DNA from: Sphingomonas sp. BK345
GTDB lineage: Bacteria; Pseudomonadota; Alphaproteobacteria; Sphingomonadales; Sphingomonadaceae
Direction: 5' to 3'
Assembly (NCBI RefSeq): GCF_014193845.1
Contig: NZ_JACHZX010000002.1
Coordinates: forward strand, 1-64,000
DNA length: 64,000 bases
Shown: in pieces, positions 43,724 through 52,657 of the stretch
Position numbering within the stretch: position 1 is the stretch's first letter
Layout of the letters: each line of letters opens with the position of its first letter
Translations under genes and position numbers: made by a program
Notes under the pieces: model-generated
Told to the model about the DNA's origin: nothing
Databases searched by the model: none
What the model saw: only the letters and a program-made list of their open reading frames with translations

Positions 43724-44590
43724 TCAGGACGCCGCCGTCACTCGATCGTCGTTGGCCCCCGCCGCGGCGCCCGTGCGCCAGCGCGACAGGTCGCGCCCGA
43801 TCATCGACTCCAGCTGTAGCACATCGTCGCGGTAATAGTCGCGCAGCAGCGCGCGCAGCTCCACCGTCAGCGGCGGGTAGCGCACCGGTCGCGCCATCGT
43901 GCCGCGGAGCCGCGCCAGCAGCGGGTTGCTCCGCAGGGGATCGAGCAACGGGCGCATCGGGCGCAGCACACGACGGACGGGCAGCGGCAGCATCGCCGCC
44001 GCGCCGTCGTTACGGCGGCTCGCCACCGCGGCGGGCTCGATGTGCGGGTCCACGCCGATATGCTCGCACACGCGCGCGATCACGCCCTCGGGCTGCTCGA
44101 TCACGTCCTCGTAGAGGAACACGGCGATCCGATCGCGCGCGTGATGGGCGTGGAAGCGCGCGAGATGCTGGGCGTAGAGGCCGCCGTCGAGGAAGCGCTT
44201 GCCGGCCGGGTCTCGCTTCTCGAGGTAGCGGCGCGGGTCGCCGGCGACGCGACCGTGCCGGAAGAGCATGCAATAGTCCGAATAGGCGCGCTCGACGGGA
44301 TCGCGCAGCTGCACCACCATCGGCACGCCGGGCAGCACCGTCGCGATGCGCGCGGCGGCCTCGGGGTGCGCGAGATAGTCGGCCGATTTCTCACCGATCC
44401 GCCGCCCCGCCGGGGCGGGCGCGAACAGCGAGCGATAATGGTCGAGCCCGCGCTCGTAGTCGTCACTGAAGAAATGCGGCTCGGCGTCGGGAAGCCACAG
44501 CTCGGGGTGGCAGCGCAGCTGGTGCGAGATCCAGGTCGTCGCGGCCTTGACCGCGCCGATGACCAGGAAGCTGGGCAGACCCTCAACCAT
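43724..44590 (-). CDS. PAPS-dependent sulfotransferase
   Basis: 288 residues. The 5'-phosphosulfate loop is GAVKAATTWISHQLRCHP (12-29) with the Lys in VKAATT, and the 3'-phosphate motif is LRDPVERAYSDY (about 94-105). This arrangement resembles heparan N-sulfotransferase-like bacterial enzymes. It would place sulfate on the surface glycan or a lipid. No PAPS synthesis genes are in the window. The start overlaps the aminotransferase stop by eight bases. A 40-base gap separates it from the Wza-like gene. Confidence 0.87.
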   Translation of the reverse strand: MVEGLPSFLVIGAVKAATTWISHQLRCHPELWLPDAEPHFFSDDYERGLDHYRSLFAPAPAGRRIGEKSADYLAHPEAAARIATVLPGVPMVVQLRDPVERAYSDYCMLFRHGRVAGDPRRYLEKRDPAGKRFLDGGLYAQHLARFHAHHARDRIAVFLYEDVIEQPEGVIARVCEHIGVDPHIEPAAVASRRNDGAAAMLPLPVRRVLRPMRPLLDPLRSNPLLARLRGTMARPVRYPPLTVELRALLRDYYRDDVLQLESMIGRDLSRWRTGAAAGANDDRVTAAS

Positions 44591-45824
44591 GCGTCCGCCC
44601 CATCGCCTCGAGCGCGATCGCGCGCAACGTCTCGCCCATGTAGCGGCATTCCTCCTGGTCGAGCGTCGGGTCGACCGGCAGCATCAGGCTGGTCTCGCCG
44701 AGCAGCTTCGCCACGGGCAACGGCGTGTCGCGGCCGAGCCCGCGCTCGACGAAGGCGCGCTCGCGATAGATCTCGGGGCAGCTGCCGGTGAGGCAGGGAA
44801 CGCCGCGCGCGATCGCCTCGGCGACGATCCGCTCGCGCGTCCAGCCCGGCGCGAGCGCCTCGGGCCGGACGAAAGCGTAAAATTTGTAATAAGCATGGCC
44901 CACCTCGGCCGGCGGTTCGGCCAGTCGGACGGCGTCGAGCCTGCGGAGCGGATCGAGGATGGCCGCGGCGTTGCGCCGGCGCGTGTCGAGCCACGCCGGC
45001 AGCTTGGCCAGCTGAGCGACGCCGATCGCCGCCTGCATCTCGGTGAGGCGATAGTTGCTGCCGACCTCGTGGTGCAGCCAGCGAAAGCCCGTGTTGCCGC
45101 CCCCGCCGCCGAGGTCGCGCACGTCCTTGCCATGGTCCTTCATCGACCAGGCACGACGCCACGCCGCCTCCTCGCGCAGCAGCAGCAGCCCGCCCTCACC
45201 GCCGGTCGACATGATCTTGTCGGTGCAGAAGGAGAAGGCCGCGGCGTCGCCGAAGCCCCCGACCGCGCGGCCGTCGATCGTCGCGCCGTGTGCCTGGGCG
45301 CAGTCCTCGATCAGCAGGAGCCCGTGTGCGCGCGCCAGTTCAACGATCGGTGCCATGTCTGCCGGCCGTCCGCCGAGATGGACGACGATGATCGCCTTGG
45401 TGCGCCGCGTGAGCTGCGCCGCAATCGTCTCGGCCGAGAGCGCCTGGGTGTCCGGATCGACGTCGGCGAACACCGGGGTGGCGCCGCGCGTGACGACGCA
45501 GCTCGCCGAGGCGACGAAGCTGCGCGCGGGCACGATCACCTCGTCTCCGATGCCGACGTTCAACGCGTGCAGCGCCAGTTCCAGCGCCAGCGTGCCGTTC
45601 GCCAGCGCGATCGCGTGCGGCATCGCGCAGAGCGCGGCGAAGCCGTCCTGCAGCAGCGCGTTGTGCGCGCCGTGGTGGAGCGCGTTGACCTTGCCCGAGC
45701 GCAGCACCGCCTCGACGGCGGCGATCTCGTCGGCCTCGTAGCGGGGCCAGCGGCTCGCGATCGGGGCGGGGACGGCGTGAAGCAGCGCGGCCGATGCCGC
45801 CGCCTGATGAAGCCCGGCGCTCAT
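44583..45824 (-). CDS. DegT/DnrJ/EryC1/StrS family sugar aminotransferase
   Basis: 413 residues. The PLP Lys is K203 in SFCTDKIMSTGGEGG; LIEDCAQAHGA (171-181) holds the Asp that binds the PLP ring. It adds an amino group to a keto sugar nucleotide. The next gene upstream in the unit encodes a CapD-type 4,6-dehydratase that would supply a UDP-4-keto-6-deoxy sugar, so a PglE-like reaction is the simplest model. The ATG at 45824 overlaps the dehydratase stop by four bases. Confidence 0.9.
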   Translation of the reverse strand: MSAGLHQAAASAALLHAVPAPIASRWPRYEADEIAAVEAVLRSGKVNALHHGAHNALLQDGFAALCAMPHAIALANGTLALELALHALNVGIGDEVIVPARSFVASASCVVTRGATPVFADVDPDTQALSAETIAAQLTRRTKAIIVVHLGGRPADMAPIVELARAHGLLLIEDCAQAHGATIDGRAVGGFGDAAAFSFCTDKIMSTGGEGGLLLLREEAAWRRAWSMKDHGKDVRDLGGGGGNTGFRWLHHEVGSNYRLTEMQAAIGVAQLAKLPAWLDTRRRNAAAILDPLRRLDAVRLAEPPAEVGHAYYKFYAFVRPEALAPGWTRERIVAEAIARGVPCLTGSCPEIYRERAFVERGLGRDTPLPVAKLLGETSLMLPVDPTLDQEECRYMGETLRAIALEAMGRTHG

Positions 45825-47830
45825 GCCGCCGCCCCCTCGCGGTTGCCGTGAAGCGAGCGCACGACGGCCCCGGCATGCTCGTCCGCGGGCTTGGCGGCGA
45901 CGATCCGATCGGGGTCGAGCAGCTCGAACAGCAGCGCGCGCGCCAGGTCCTGATCATGCTCGCCGACCGCCTCGGCCAGCCGCGTGAACTGCGCCTGGAG
46001 CGCGGGCAGGGGGACGGGGATCGGCTCGGCCTCGAACACGCCCTCGATCGCGGAGGGCAGCCGCTGCTCGCGCGCGTCGAACAGCTCCTCGTACAGCTTC
46101 TCGCCCGGGCGCAGCCCGACGATATGGATCGGCACGTCGCGGTCGGGCACCAGCCCGGCCAGCTTGATCATCCGCCGCGCGATGTCGAGGATGCGGATCG
46201 GCTCACCCATGTCGAGCACCACGATCCGTCCACGCTGCACGTTGCGCTCCATCGTGCGCGCGGTGCTGTGCAGCACCAGCTGCACCGCCTCGTGGACGGT
46301 CATGAAGAAGCGGGTGATCTCCGGATGCGTGACGGTCAGCGGCGCGCGGCGCGCCAGCTGGCGCTGGAACAGCGGGATCAGCGAGCCACTCGAGCCCAGC
46401 ACGTTGCCGAACCGCACCGTCATGAAGCGCGGGCTGTCGGGTCGGCCCGAGCCCTGCAGGTCCATCGCCTGGACATACAATTCCCCGAGCCGCTTGGTCG
46501 CGCCCATCACGCTGACGGGATTGACGGCCTTGTCGGTCGATACCTGGACGAACGCACGCGCGCCGAAGCGCAGCGCTGCGTCGGCGACGTTGCGCGTGCC
46601 GATCACGTTGGTCATGATCCCGGCGCAGACGTTCAGCTCGACCAGCGGCACGTGCTTCAAGGCGGCGGCGTGGAAGACGTAGTCGGGCATATATTGCTCG
46701 AACACTGCCATCACGTGCTGGCGCTGGCGGATCGAGCACAGCACCGCGGTGCACGGCACCTGGGGGTAGTTCTCCCGCAGCTCCATCTCGACGAGGTAGA
46801 GGTTGTACTCGCCGCAATCGACCAGCACGATGTCGGAGGGCTTCATCGCCGCGATCTGGCGGGTGAGTTCGCGTCCGATCGTGCCGCCGGCGCCTGTGAC
46901 CAGCACGCGCTTGCCCTCGATCGCGCGCGCCGCGACCGCGGCGTCGAGGTCGGTGGCGGGGCGCTCGAGCAGGTCGGCGAGGTCGATCGACTCGGCGTCG
47001 AGCGACTGGCGCACGCTGGCGTCCGGCGTGGCGCTTCGCACCGACAGGTGAAGCGCCTGTGCCGCGTTGACGAGCTGGACGCGGCGTGCGCCTGGCAGCC
47101 CACCGCTGCCGTTGCGCCCTTCCGCGATGATCACGACGCTGGGGCGCTCGTCGCGCGCGGTGAGCATATCGACCGCGTGGTCGATCGCGTCGACCATGCC
47201 GAGGATCGGCACGCCGCGCAGCCGCAGCGTGGCGTCATGGCTGTCGAGGTCGAGGATACCGACGGGCAGATAGGCGGGGCTCTCCTCCTGCTCGATCTGG
47301 CGCAGCAGCACCTCGACGTCCTCCGGCCGGCCGACGAGCAGCGCGCGCTGCTGACTCACGATCGTCGCGGCGCCGCGCGGTGCGGCCGAGGCGGCGCGGG
47401 CGCGGCGCGGCAGCTCGCTGGCGACGCGGCGCCACAGCCGCGCCGCCGTCATCGTCGCGGAGAGGACGAACCAATGGATCACCGGCACCGACAGCGGCAG
47501 CCAGGTGGCGTGCCCTGAGACCGAGAGTAGCCCGACCGACAGCAGCACCGACAGCGCGGCGGCGCCCACCAGCAGCAGCGCGTCGGGCAGCGAGGCGAGC
47601 CGCCAGACGCGGCGGTAGATGCCGGTGGCGTTGAACACCAGGAACCCCACCGCGATGAACACTGGCGCGCTCCAGACCAGGCCTTCCCACATCGAGGCGG
47701 GAACCGCGCCGCTCATTCGCAGCAGCAGCGCGATCGCGAGCGACGCGACGATCGCCACCGCGTCGAACAGCTGGTTGGCGGTGCGACGCACGCGCCGCGA
47801 GTAACGTTGGTAGTTCAAGATCCGCGGCAT
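45821..47830 (-). CDS. Membrane-anchored UDP-sugar 4,6-dehydratase (CapD/WbpM/PglF family)
   Basis: 669 residues. Four N-terminal membrane helices (about 20-130) and a Rossmann-like domain precede the catalytic SDR domain: TGAGGTIGRELTRQI (312-326), FHAAALKHVP (386-395), and VSTDKAVNP with M442-x3-K446 (VMGATKR). Met in place of the usual catalytic Tyr is characteristic of this family and is known to work. It makes UDP-4-keto-6-deoxy-GlcNAc (or the GalNAc form). It begins the minus-strand unit with the aminotransferase; a 293-base divergent region separates it from the GT4 run. Confidence 0.93.
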   Translation of the reverse strand: MPRILNYQRYSRRVRRTANQLFDAVAIVASLAIALLLRMSGAVPASMWEGLVWSAPVFIAVGFLVFNATGIYRRVWRLASLPDALLLVGAAALSVLLSVGLLSVSGHATWLPLSVPVIHWFVLSATMTAARLWRRVASELPRRARAASAAPRGAATIVSQQRALLVGRPEDVEVLLRQIEQEESPAYLPVGILDLDSHDATLRLRGVPILGMVDAIDHAVDMLTARDERPSVVIIAEGRNGSGGLPGARRVQLVNAAQALHLSVRSATPDASVRQSLDAESIDLADLLERPATDLDAAVAARAIEGKRVLVTGAGGTIGRELTRQIAAMKPSDIVLVDCGEYNLYLVEMELRENYPQVPCTAVLCSIRQRQHVMAVFEQYMPDYVFHAAALKHVPLVELNVCAGIMTNVIGTRNVADAALRFGARAFVQVSTDKAVNPVSVMGATKRLGELYVQAMDLQGSGRPDSPRFMTVRFGNVLGSSGSLIPLFQRQLARRAPLTVTHPEITRFFMTVHEAVQLVLHSTARTMERNVQRGRIVVLDMGEPIRILDIARRMIKLAGLVPDRDVPIHIVGLRPGEKLYEELFDAREQRLPSAIEGVFEAEPIPVPLPALQAQFTRLAEAVGEHDQDLARALLFELLDPDRIVAAKPADEHAGAVVRSLHGNREGAAA

Positions 47831-48123
47831 AAGCTCCCCCTGCCTGCCCCCAGGCGCCGGACGCGACCGCAGGAGAGTAGACCGTTGCGGCGCAGCATGG
47901 TGGGACGCATCCGGCGATGCGCGCCGTCGATTCCGGTGAGAGCCACGCTGCTCCTTCGCTCCCGGCGGCTCTCCGATCGGTCAGCGACGCTGCTCTTCCG
48001 GTCCCGCGCGCTCCCTCGAAGGGGTGATGTGCCCAATCGTCACGCCATGGTGCCGCCGGGTGCGGCTAGGATGCGCGGCGTACGGGGGAGTGTGTTGATC
48101 GTGGCGGGACGACGTAGCGGGCG
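47831..48123. other. Divergent promoter region of two polysaccharide units
   Basis: 293 bases between the starts of the CapD-type gene (minus) and the GT4 gene (plus). It contains an imperfect direct repeat, ACGCTGCTCCTTCGCTCCC (near 47947) and ACGCTGCTCTTCCGGTCCC (near 47987). No clear sigma-70 box, EcfG site or gene was found. It is the likely shared control region of the central part of the locus. Confidence 0.4.
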
Positions 48124-49308
48124 GTGCGGCCGGTGAGGGTGCTGCACGTCATCACGGGATTGGATGTCGGCGGCGCGGAGACGATGCTGGCGCGGCTGCT
48201 CGAGCACGGGCGCCGCCACCCGCATCTGTGTTCCGAGGTAATGTCGCTGATCGCGCCCGGGCACGGCGGCGCGCGCATCGCGGCTACCGGTACGCCGGTG
48301 GCGGATCTTGGCATGTCCGCGGGGATGCCGTCGCCGCGCGCCTTGCTGTCGCTCGCGCGCGCGATCGCGGTGCGGCGCCCCGACGTGATCGTCGCCTGGA
48401 TGCACCACGCGCAGCTCGCCGCGACGCTCGCCGCCGCGCTGGCGCGGCCGTGGCTGCGCGTGCCGGTGATCTGGAACGTGCGCCACTCGGTCGCCGATCT
48501 CGCCGAGGAGAAGCCGCTGACGCGGCTGGTCTTGCGAACGCAGGCGCTGCTGTCGCGCGGTGCGCGCGCGATCGTCTACAACTCGCACGCGGCGGCCGAT
48601 CAGTACCGTCGCCTCGGCTTCCGCGCGCCGGATCAGCGCGTGATCCCCAACGGCTTCGACATCGTCACACCGGTGACGCGCGCCGCCGCCCGCGCGACGT
48701 TGCGCGACCGGCTCGGGGTCGACAGCGGCGACGGTCCGTTGATCGGCATGGTCGCGCGCGCGGCGCCGATGAAGGACGTGCCCAATCTGCTCCGCGCCGT
48801 GGCGATGGCTCGCGGGCAAGGGCTCGCCGCGCGGGTGCTGCTGGTGGGCAAGGGGATGGAGGAGCATCCCGCGCTCGCGCCGGCCGCTTTCGGACTGCCC
48901 GAGGACATCGTCATCCGTCGCGGTCACCGCGGCGACGTCGCCGACTGGCTCGGCGGACTCGACCTGCTCGCGCTCTCCTCAGCCTGGGGCGAAGGCTTCC
49001 CCAACGTAGTGGGAGAGGCGATGCTGGCGGGCGTACCATGCGTCGCCACCGACGTGGGGGACAGCGCCAAGCTGATCGGTGACACCGGCGCGGTGGTGCC
49101 GCCGCGCGATGCCGCCGCGCTGGCGGCGGCGCTGGTGCGGCTCGGCACGCTGCCCGCGACGCAGCGCGTGGCGCTTGGCGAGCGCGCGCGCGCGCGCGTC
49201 CGCGCCCGTCATGACATCCGCGACGTGGTCGACCGCTACGCCGCGCTCTACCGCGACGCCGCGCGCTCGACGCCGACCGCGCGTGACTGGGCGAGGGCAC
49301 GCGCATGA
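48124..49308 (+). CDS. Glycosyltransferase family 4
   Basis: 394 residues. N-terminal acceptor part: VLHVITGLDVGGAETMLARL. C-terminal donor part: IGMVARAAPMKDVPNLLRA, GHRGDVADWLGGLDLLALSS and EGFPNVVGEAMLAGVPCVATDVGD (about 24 residues in all; E-x7-E type). This form is typical of GT4 enzymes that extend a polyprenyl-linked glycan. GTG at 48124 or 48133 can serve as the start; both leave the first strand complete. The stop overlaps the next start by four bases. Confidence 0.87.
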   Translation: MRPVRVLHVITGLDVGGAETMLARLLEHGRRHPHLCSEVMSLIAPGHGGARIAATGTPVADLGMSAGMPSPRALLSLARAIAVRRPDVIVAWMHHAQLAATLAAALARPWLRVPVIWNVRHSVADLAEEKPLTRLVLRTQALLSRGARAIVYNSHAAADQYRRLGFRAPDQRVIPNGFDIVTPVTRAAARATLRDRLGVDSGDGPLIGMVARAAPMKDVPNLLRAVAMARGQGLAARVLLVGKGMEEHPALAPAAFGLPEDIVIRRGHRGDVADWLGGLDLLALSSAWGEGFPNVVGEAMLAGVPCVATDVGDSAKLIGDTGAVVPPRDAAALAAALVRLGTLPATQRVALGERARARVRARHDIRDVVDRYAALYRDAARSTPTARDWARARA

Positions 49309-50477
49309 GGGTCGTGGTGGTCGCGAGCCTGGCCTACTCGCTGGTCAATTTCCGCGGGCAGCTGCTCGCCGACATGGTCGCGGCCGGCCATGAGGTGATC
49401 GCCTGCGCGCCCGATGACGACCCGCAGGTGCGCGCGCGTCTCGCCGACATGGGCGTGGCGCTGCGCCGGGTGCCGATGGCCCGGGTGGGGCTCAACCCGC
49501 TCGTGGACCTCGGCACGCTGCGCGCGCTCGTCGCTCTGCTGCGCGCCGAGCGACCCGAGGTGGTGCTCGCCTACACGCAGAAGCCGATCATCTACGCCGG
49601 GCTCGCGGCGCGGCTGACGCGCACGCGCTTCTACGCGATGGTGAGTGGTCTCGGCCATGTCTACGGCGAGGACGCCTCGCCGAGGATGCGACTGCTGCGC
49701 CGCGGCGTGTCGCTGCTCTACCGCGCGGCGGTGCGCGAGGCGCGCGCGGTCTTCGTGTTCAACCGTGACGATCGCGCCGAGATGCTCCGCCACGCCATCG
49801 TCGTGCCGGACGCGCGCGTGATCCAGGTGCCGGGCTCCGGCGTCGACGTCACGCGCTTCGCGGGCACAACCCCGCCGCCCGGGCCGGTGTTCCTGATGAT
49901 CGCGCGACTGCTGCGCGCCAAGGGCGTCGACGATTTCGTCGCGGCGGCACGCGCGGTGCGCGCGCGCTACCCTCAGGCGCGCTTTCGTCTGCTCGGGCCG
50001 ACTGACCCCGGTCCTGACGGCGTGACCGCCGGCGAGATCGCGCGCTGGGCCGAGGAGGGCGTGATCGACTATCTCGGCGAGACGCGCGACGTCCGCCCCT
50101 TCCTGGCCGAGGCGAGCGTGTTCGTGCTGCCGAGCTGGTACCGCGAGGGGCTGCCCCGCACGATCCTCGAGGCGATGGCGAGCGGGCGAGCGGTGATTAC
50201 CACCGACCGCCCCGGCTGCCGCGATCCGATCGATCAGGGCGCGAACGGGCTCGTCGTGCCGGCGCGCGATCCGGCCGCGCTGGCCGCCGCGATGGAGCGG
50301 TTCTGCGCGGATCCCGCGCTCGCGTCGCGGTTGGGCGCGGTGGCACGCCGCGTCGCCACCGAGCGCTACGCCGTGGAGCGGGTTAACCGGCTGCTGCTCG
50401 ACACGATGGAGCTGTCAGCAACCCGACCGGACACGGCGGCGGCGGCGGGACCGGCATTCGCGGAAGCCGCGGCGTGA
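49305..50477 (+). CDS. Glycosyltransferase family 4, PglA-like
   Basis: 390 residues. The start MRVVVVASLAYSLVNFRGQL and LAYTQKPIIYAGLAARL resemble the group that adds the second sugar (PglA-type alpha-1,3 HexNAc transferases) to an undecaprenyl-diphosphate-linked amino sugar. The donor site has MIARLLRAKGVDDFVAAAR and PSWYREGLPRTILEAMASGRAVITTD (about 26 residues in all). A PglC-like initiator follows immediately, which supports the assignment. The C-terminal 25 residues are Ala-rich. Start and stop overlap the neighbours by four bases on each side. Confidence 0.85.
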   Translation: MRVVVVASLAYSLVNFRGQLLADMVAAGHEVIACAPDDDPQVRARLADMGVALRRVPMARVGLNPLVDLGTLRALVALLRAERPEVVLAYTQKPIIYAGLAARLTRTRFYAMVSGLGHVYGEDASPRMRLLRRGVSLLYRAAVREARAVFVFNRDDRAEMLRHAIVVPDARVIQVPGSGVDVTRFAGTTPPPGPVFLMIARLLRAKGVDDFVAAARAVRARYPQARFRLLGPTDPGPDGVTAGEIARWAEEGVIDYLGETRDVRPFLAEASVFVLPSWYREGLPRTILEAMASGRAVITTDRPGCRDPIDQGANGLVVPARDPAALAAAMERFCADPALASRLGAVARRVATERYAVERVNRLLLDTMELSATRPDTAAAAGPAFAEAAA

Positions 50478-51079
50478 CCGCGCGGCGATCGGTGGACATC
50501 GTCGTCGCGGCGGTCGGGCTGGTCTTCGTCGCGCCGCTGCTGCTGCTGCTCGCGCTGGTGCAGGCGGCCGTGGCGGGGCGGCCGATCCTGTTCGTGCAGG
50601 CGCGCTCGGGGCTGGCACAGCGACCCTTCCCGCTCCGCAAGTTTCGAACGATGAACGACCGGCGCGACGCCGCCGGCGCGCTGCTGCCCGACGACCAGCG
50701 GCTGCTGCCGACCGGGCGCTTCCTGCGCGCCACCCGCATGGACGAGCTGCCGCAGCTGTGGAACGTGCTACGCGGCGAGATGAGCCTGATCGGCCCGCGC
50801 CCGCTGCTGCCGGTGACGATCGCCGCCGCGGGCGAGCAGGGCGCGGCGCGCGCGCGCGTGCGGCCCGGGCTGACCGGCTGGGCGCAGGTCAACGGCAACA
50901 CGCGGCTGAGCGAGGCGGAGAAGCTCGCGCTCGACCTGTGGTATATCGAGCATCGCGGGCTGCGGCTCGACCTGGAGATCCTATTCCGCACCCTGCTCGT
51001 CGCCGGCGGCGGCGGCGAGCGGCGCAACGCGGACGCCATACGGAGTGCCTATGCGGGCGATCCTCGTCGGCGCGGTTGA
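50474..51079 (+). CDS. PglC-type monotopic phosphoglycosyltransferase (bacterial sugar transferase)
   Basis: 201 residues, the minimal size of the small monotopic class. One N-terminal re-entrant helix (7-32), then LRKFRTMND (55-62), the catalytic Asp-Glu pair D90-E91 in TRMDELPQLWNVLRGEMSLIGPRP (central part RMDELPQLWN), and RPGLTGWAQVNG. It starts glycan assembly by moving a sugar phosphate onto undecaprenyl phosphate. With a CapD-type dehydratase and an aminotransferase nearby, the substrate is probably a UDP-di-N-modified amino sugar. GTG start; overlaps the formyltransferase by 29 bases. Confidence 0.92.
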   Translation: MTARRSVDIVVAAVGLVFVAPLLLLLALVQAAVAGRPILFVQARSGLAQRPFPLRKFRTMNDRRDAAGALLPDDQRLLPTGRFLRATRMDELPQLWNVLRGEMSLIGPRPLLPVTIAAAGEQGAARARVRPGLTGWAQVNGNTRLSEAEKLALDLWYIEHRGLRLDLEILFRTLLVAGGGGERRNADAIRSAYAGDPRRRG

Positions 51080-51956
51080 GAGCACCCATGTGGCGCTGCG
51101 CGCGCTGGCGGCGGCAAGGGACTGGACGCTCGCCGCGCTGGTCACGCTGCCGCCCGAGCTCAGCACGCGCCATTCCGACTTCGTCGACCTGGGCGACGCG
51201 GCACGCGCGCTCGGCGCCGAGGTCGTGCATGCCGCCAATTGCAACGAGCCGGCGGTGCTCGACCGGCTGCGCGCGCTGGCGCCCGACGTGATCCTCGTGA
51301 TCGGCTGGTCGCAGCTGTGCGGCCCCGACTTCCGCGCCGTCGCGCCGATGGGCACGGTCGGCTACCATCCCGCGGCCCTGCCGCGGCTGCGCGGGCGCGG
51401 CGTGATCCCCTGGACGATCCTGCTCGACGAGCCGATCACCGCGGGCAGCCTGTTCGTGATCGACCAAGGCACCGACAGCGGTCCCATCCTGGCGCAGCAC
51501 TTCTTCCACGTCGCGCGCGACGAGACAGCGCAGACGCTCTACGACAAGCACATGGCCGCGCTCGCCACGATGTTGCCGCCGCTGCTGACGCGGCTCGCCG
51601 CCGGCGATGCCGCGGGCGCGCCGCAGGACGAGCGCTATGCCACCTATGCCGCGCGCCGCCGTCCCGAGGACGCCGAGATCGACTGGCGCGACGACGCGGC
51701 TTCGATCGACCGGCTGATCCGCGCCTGCGGCGAACCCTATCCGGGCGCGCGCACCCGCTCGGCGGGCGGCGAGGTGACCATTCTCGCCGCCGAGCCGCGG
51801 CCGGGCCGCGGCCACGACGCCGCGTTCGCGGGGCAGGTGGTGGCGCGCGACGAGGTCACCTTCACGGTGCGCTGCGGCGACGGCGAACTGCTGCGCGTGA
51901 CACGCTGGCAGCGCGACCGGCCCGGCCCGCCGCCGCTCCACGTGCGGCTGGGATAA
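51051..51956 (+). CDS. Formyltransferase-family protein (sugar N-formyltransferase-like)
   Basis: 301 residues. The formyl-THF fold is seen in VIGWSQLCG, VGYHPAALPRLRGRG (103-117) and DQGTDSGPILAQ (138-149), followed by a C-terminal OB-like domain with YAARRRPEDAEIDW. The catalytic His106 and Asp142 are present, but the Asn of the usual N-x-H motif is Gly104; some glycan formyltransferase relatives share this change. It may formylate a 4-amino sugar, taking the place of the PglD acetyltransferase in this unit. The ATG at 51051 has GGAG five bases upstream; a GTG at 51045 is also in frame. Confidence 0.82.
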   Translation: MRAILVGAVESTHVALRALAAARDWTLAALVTLPPELSTRHSDFVDLGDAARALGAEVVHAANCNEPAVLDRLRALAPDVILVIGWSQLCGPDFRAVAPMGTVGYHPAALPRLRGRGVIPWTILLDEPITAGSLFVIDQGTDSGPILAQHFFHVARDETAQTLYDKHMAALATMLPPLLTRLAAGDAAGAPQDERYATYAARRRPEDAEIDWRDDAASIDRLIRACGEPYPGARTRSAGGEVTILAAEPRPGRGHDAAFAGQVVARDEVTFTVRCGDGELLRVTRWQRDRPGPPPLHVRLG

Positions 51957-51976
51957 CGAGCGTGAGCGAAGGGGGA

Positions 51977-52657
51977 ATGATGCTGGACCGGATCGAGCGC
52001 GCGCTGGTGCTCGCGCCTCATCCCGACGACGAGGTGCTCGGCTGCGGCGGCACGATCGCGCGGCTGACCGCGCGGGGGCGTCACGTCGAGGTGGCGGTGG
52101 TCACGCGCGGCACCGCGCCGCGCTTCGCCGCCGAGCAGGTAGCGGCGGTGCGGCGCGAGGCGGCGGCCGCGCACGCGCTGCTCGGTGTGGCGACGACGCA
52201 TTATCTCGATCTGCCCGCGGTCGAGCTCGACCGGGTGGCGCAGGCCGACATCAACGCCGCGGTCCGCGCCGCGCTGGTCGCGTCCCGCGCAGACACGTTG
52301 TTCGTCCCATTCGTCGGCGACCTGCACCGCGATCATCAGCTGATCTTCGACGCGGCGATGGTGGCGGCACGGCCGCGCGGCAGCGATTATCCGGCGCGCG
52401 TCCTCGCCTATGAGACGGTGTCGGAGACCAACTGGGCCGCGCCCTATCTGGCGCCGTCGTTCCAGCCCAACGTCTTCGTCGACGTCGCCGACACGCTGGA
52501 GGCCAAGCTCGACGCCTTCCGCTGCTTCGAGTCGCAGTGCCACGCCTTCCCCGACGAGCGGTCGATCGAGACGCTGCGCGCGCTGGCGATGGTGCGCGGC
52601 TCGTGTGTCGGGCGCCACGCCGCCGAGGCGTTCGTGCTCGTCCGCGAGGTCGGGTGA
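51977..52657 (+). CDS. PIG-L family N-deacetylase
   Basis: 226 residues. The zinc motif APHPDDE (13-19) begins the fold; the third ligand is in VGDLHRDHQLIFDAA. Enzymes of this family remove N-acetyl groups from GlcNAc-type sugars or related compounds. Beside a formyltransferase and an ATP-grasp ligase it could free an amine for re-acylation. ATG at 51977 (next ATG at once at 51980) behind GAAGGGGG. The stop overlaps the ATP-grasp start (TGATG). Confidence 0.88.
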   Translation: MMLDRIERALVLAPHPDDEVLGCGGTIARLTARGRHVEVAVVTRGTAPRFAAEQVAAVRREAAAAHALLGVATTHYLDLPAVELDRVAQADINAAVRAALVASRADTLFVPFVGDLHRDHQLIFDAAMVAARPRGSDYPARVLAYETVSETNWAAPYLAPSFQPNVFVDVADTLEAKLDAFRCFESQCHAFPDERSIETLRALAMVRGSCVGRHAAEAFVLVREVG

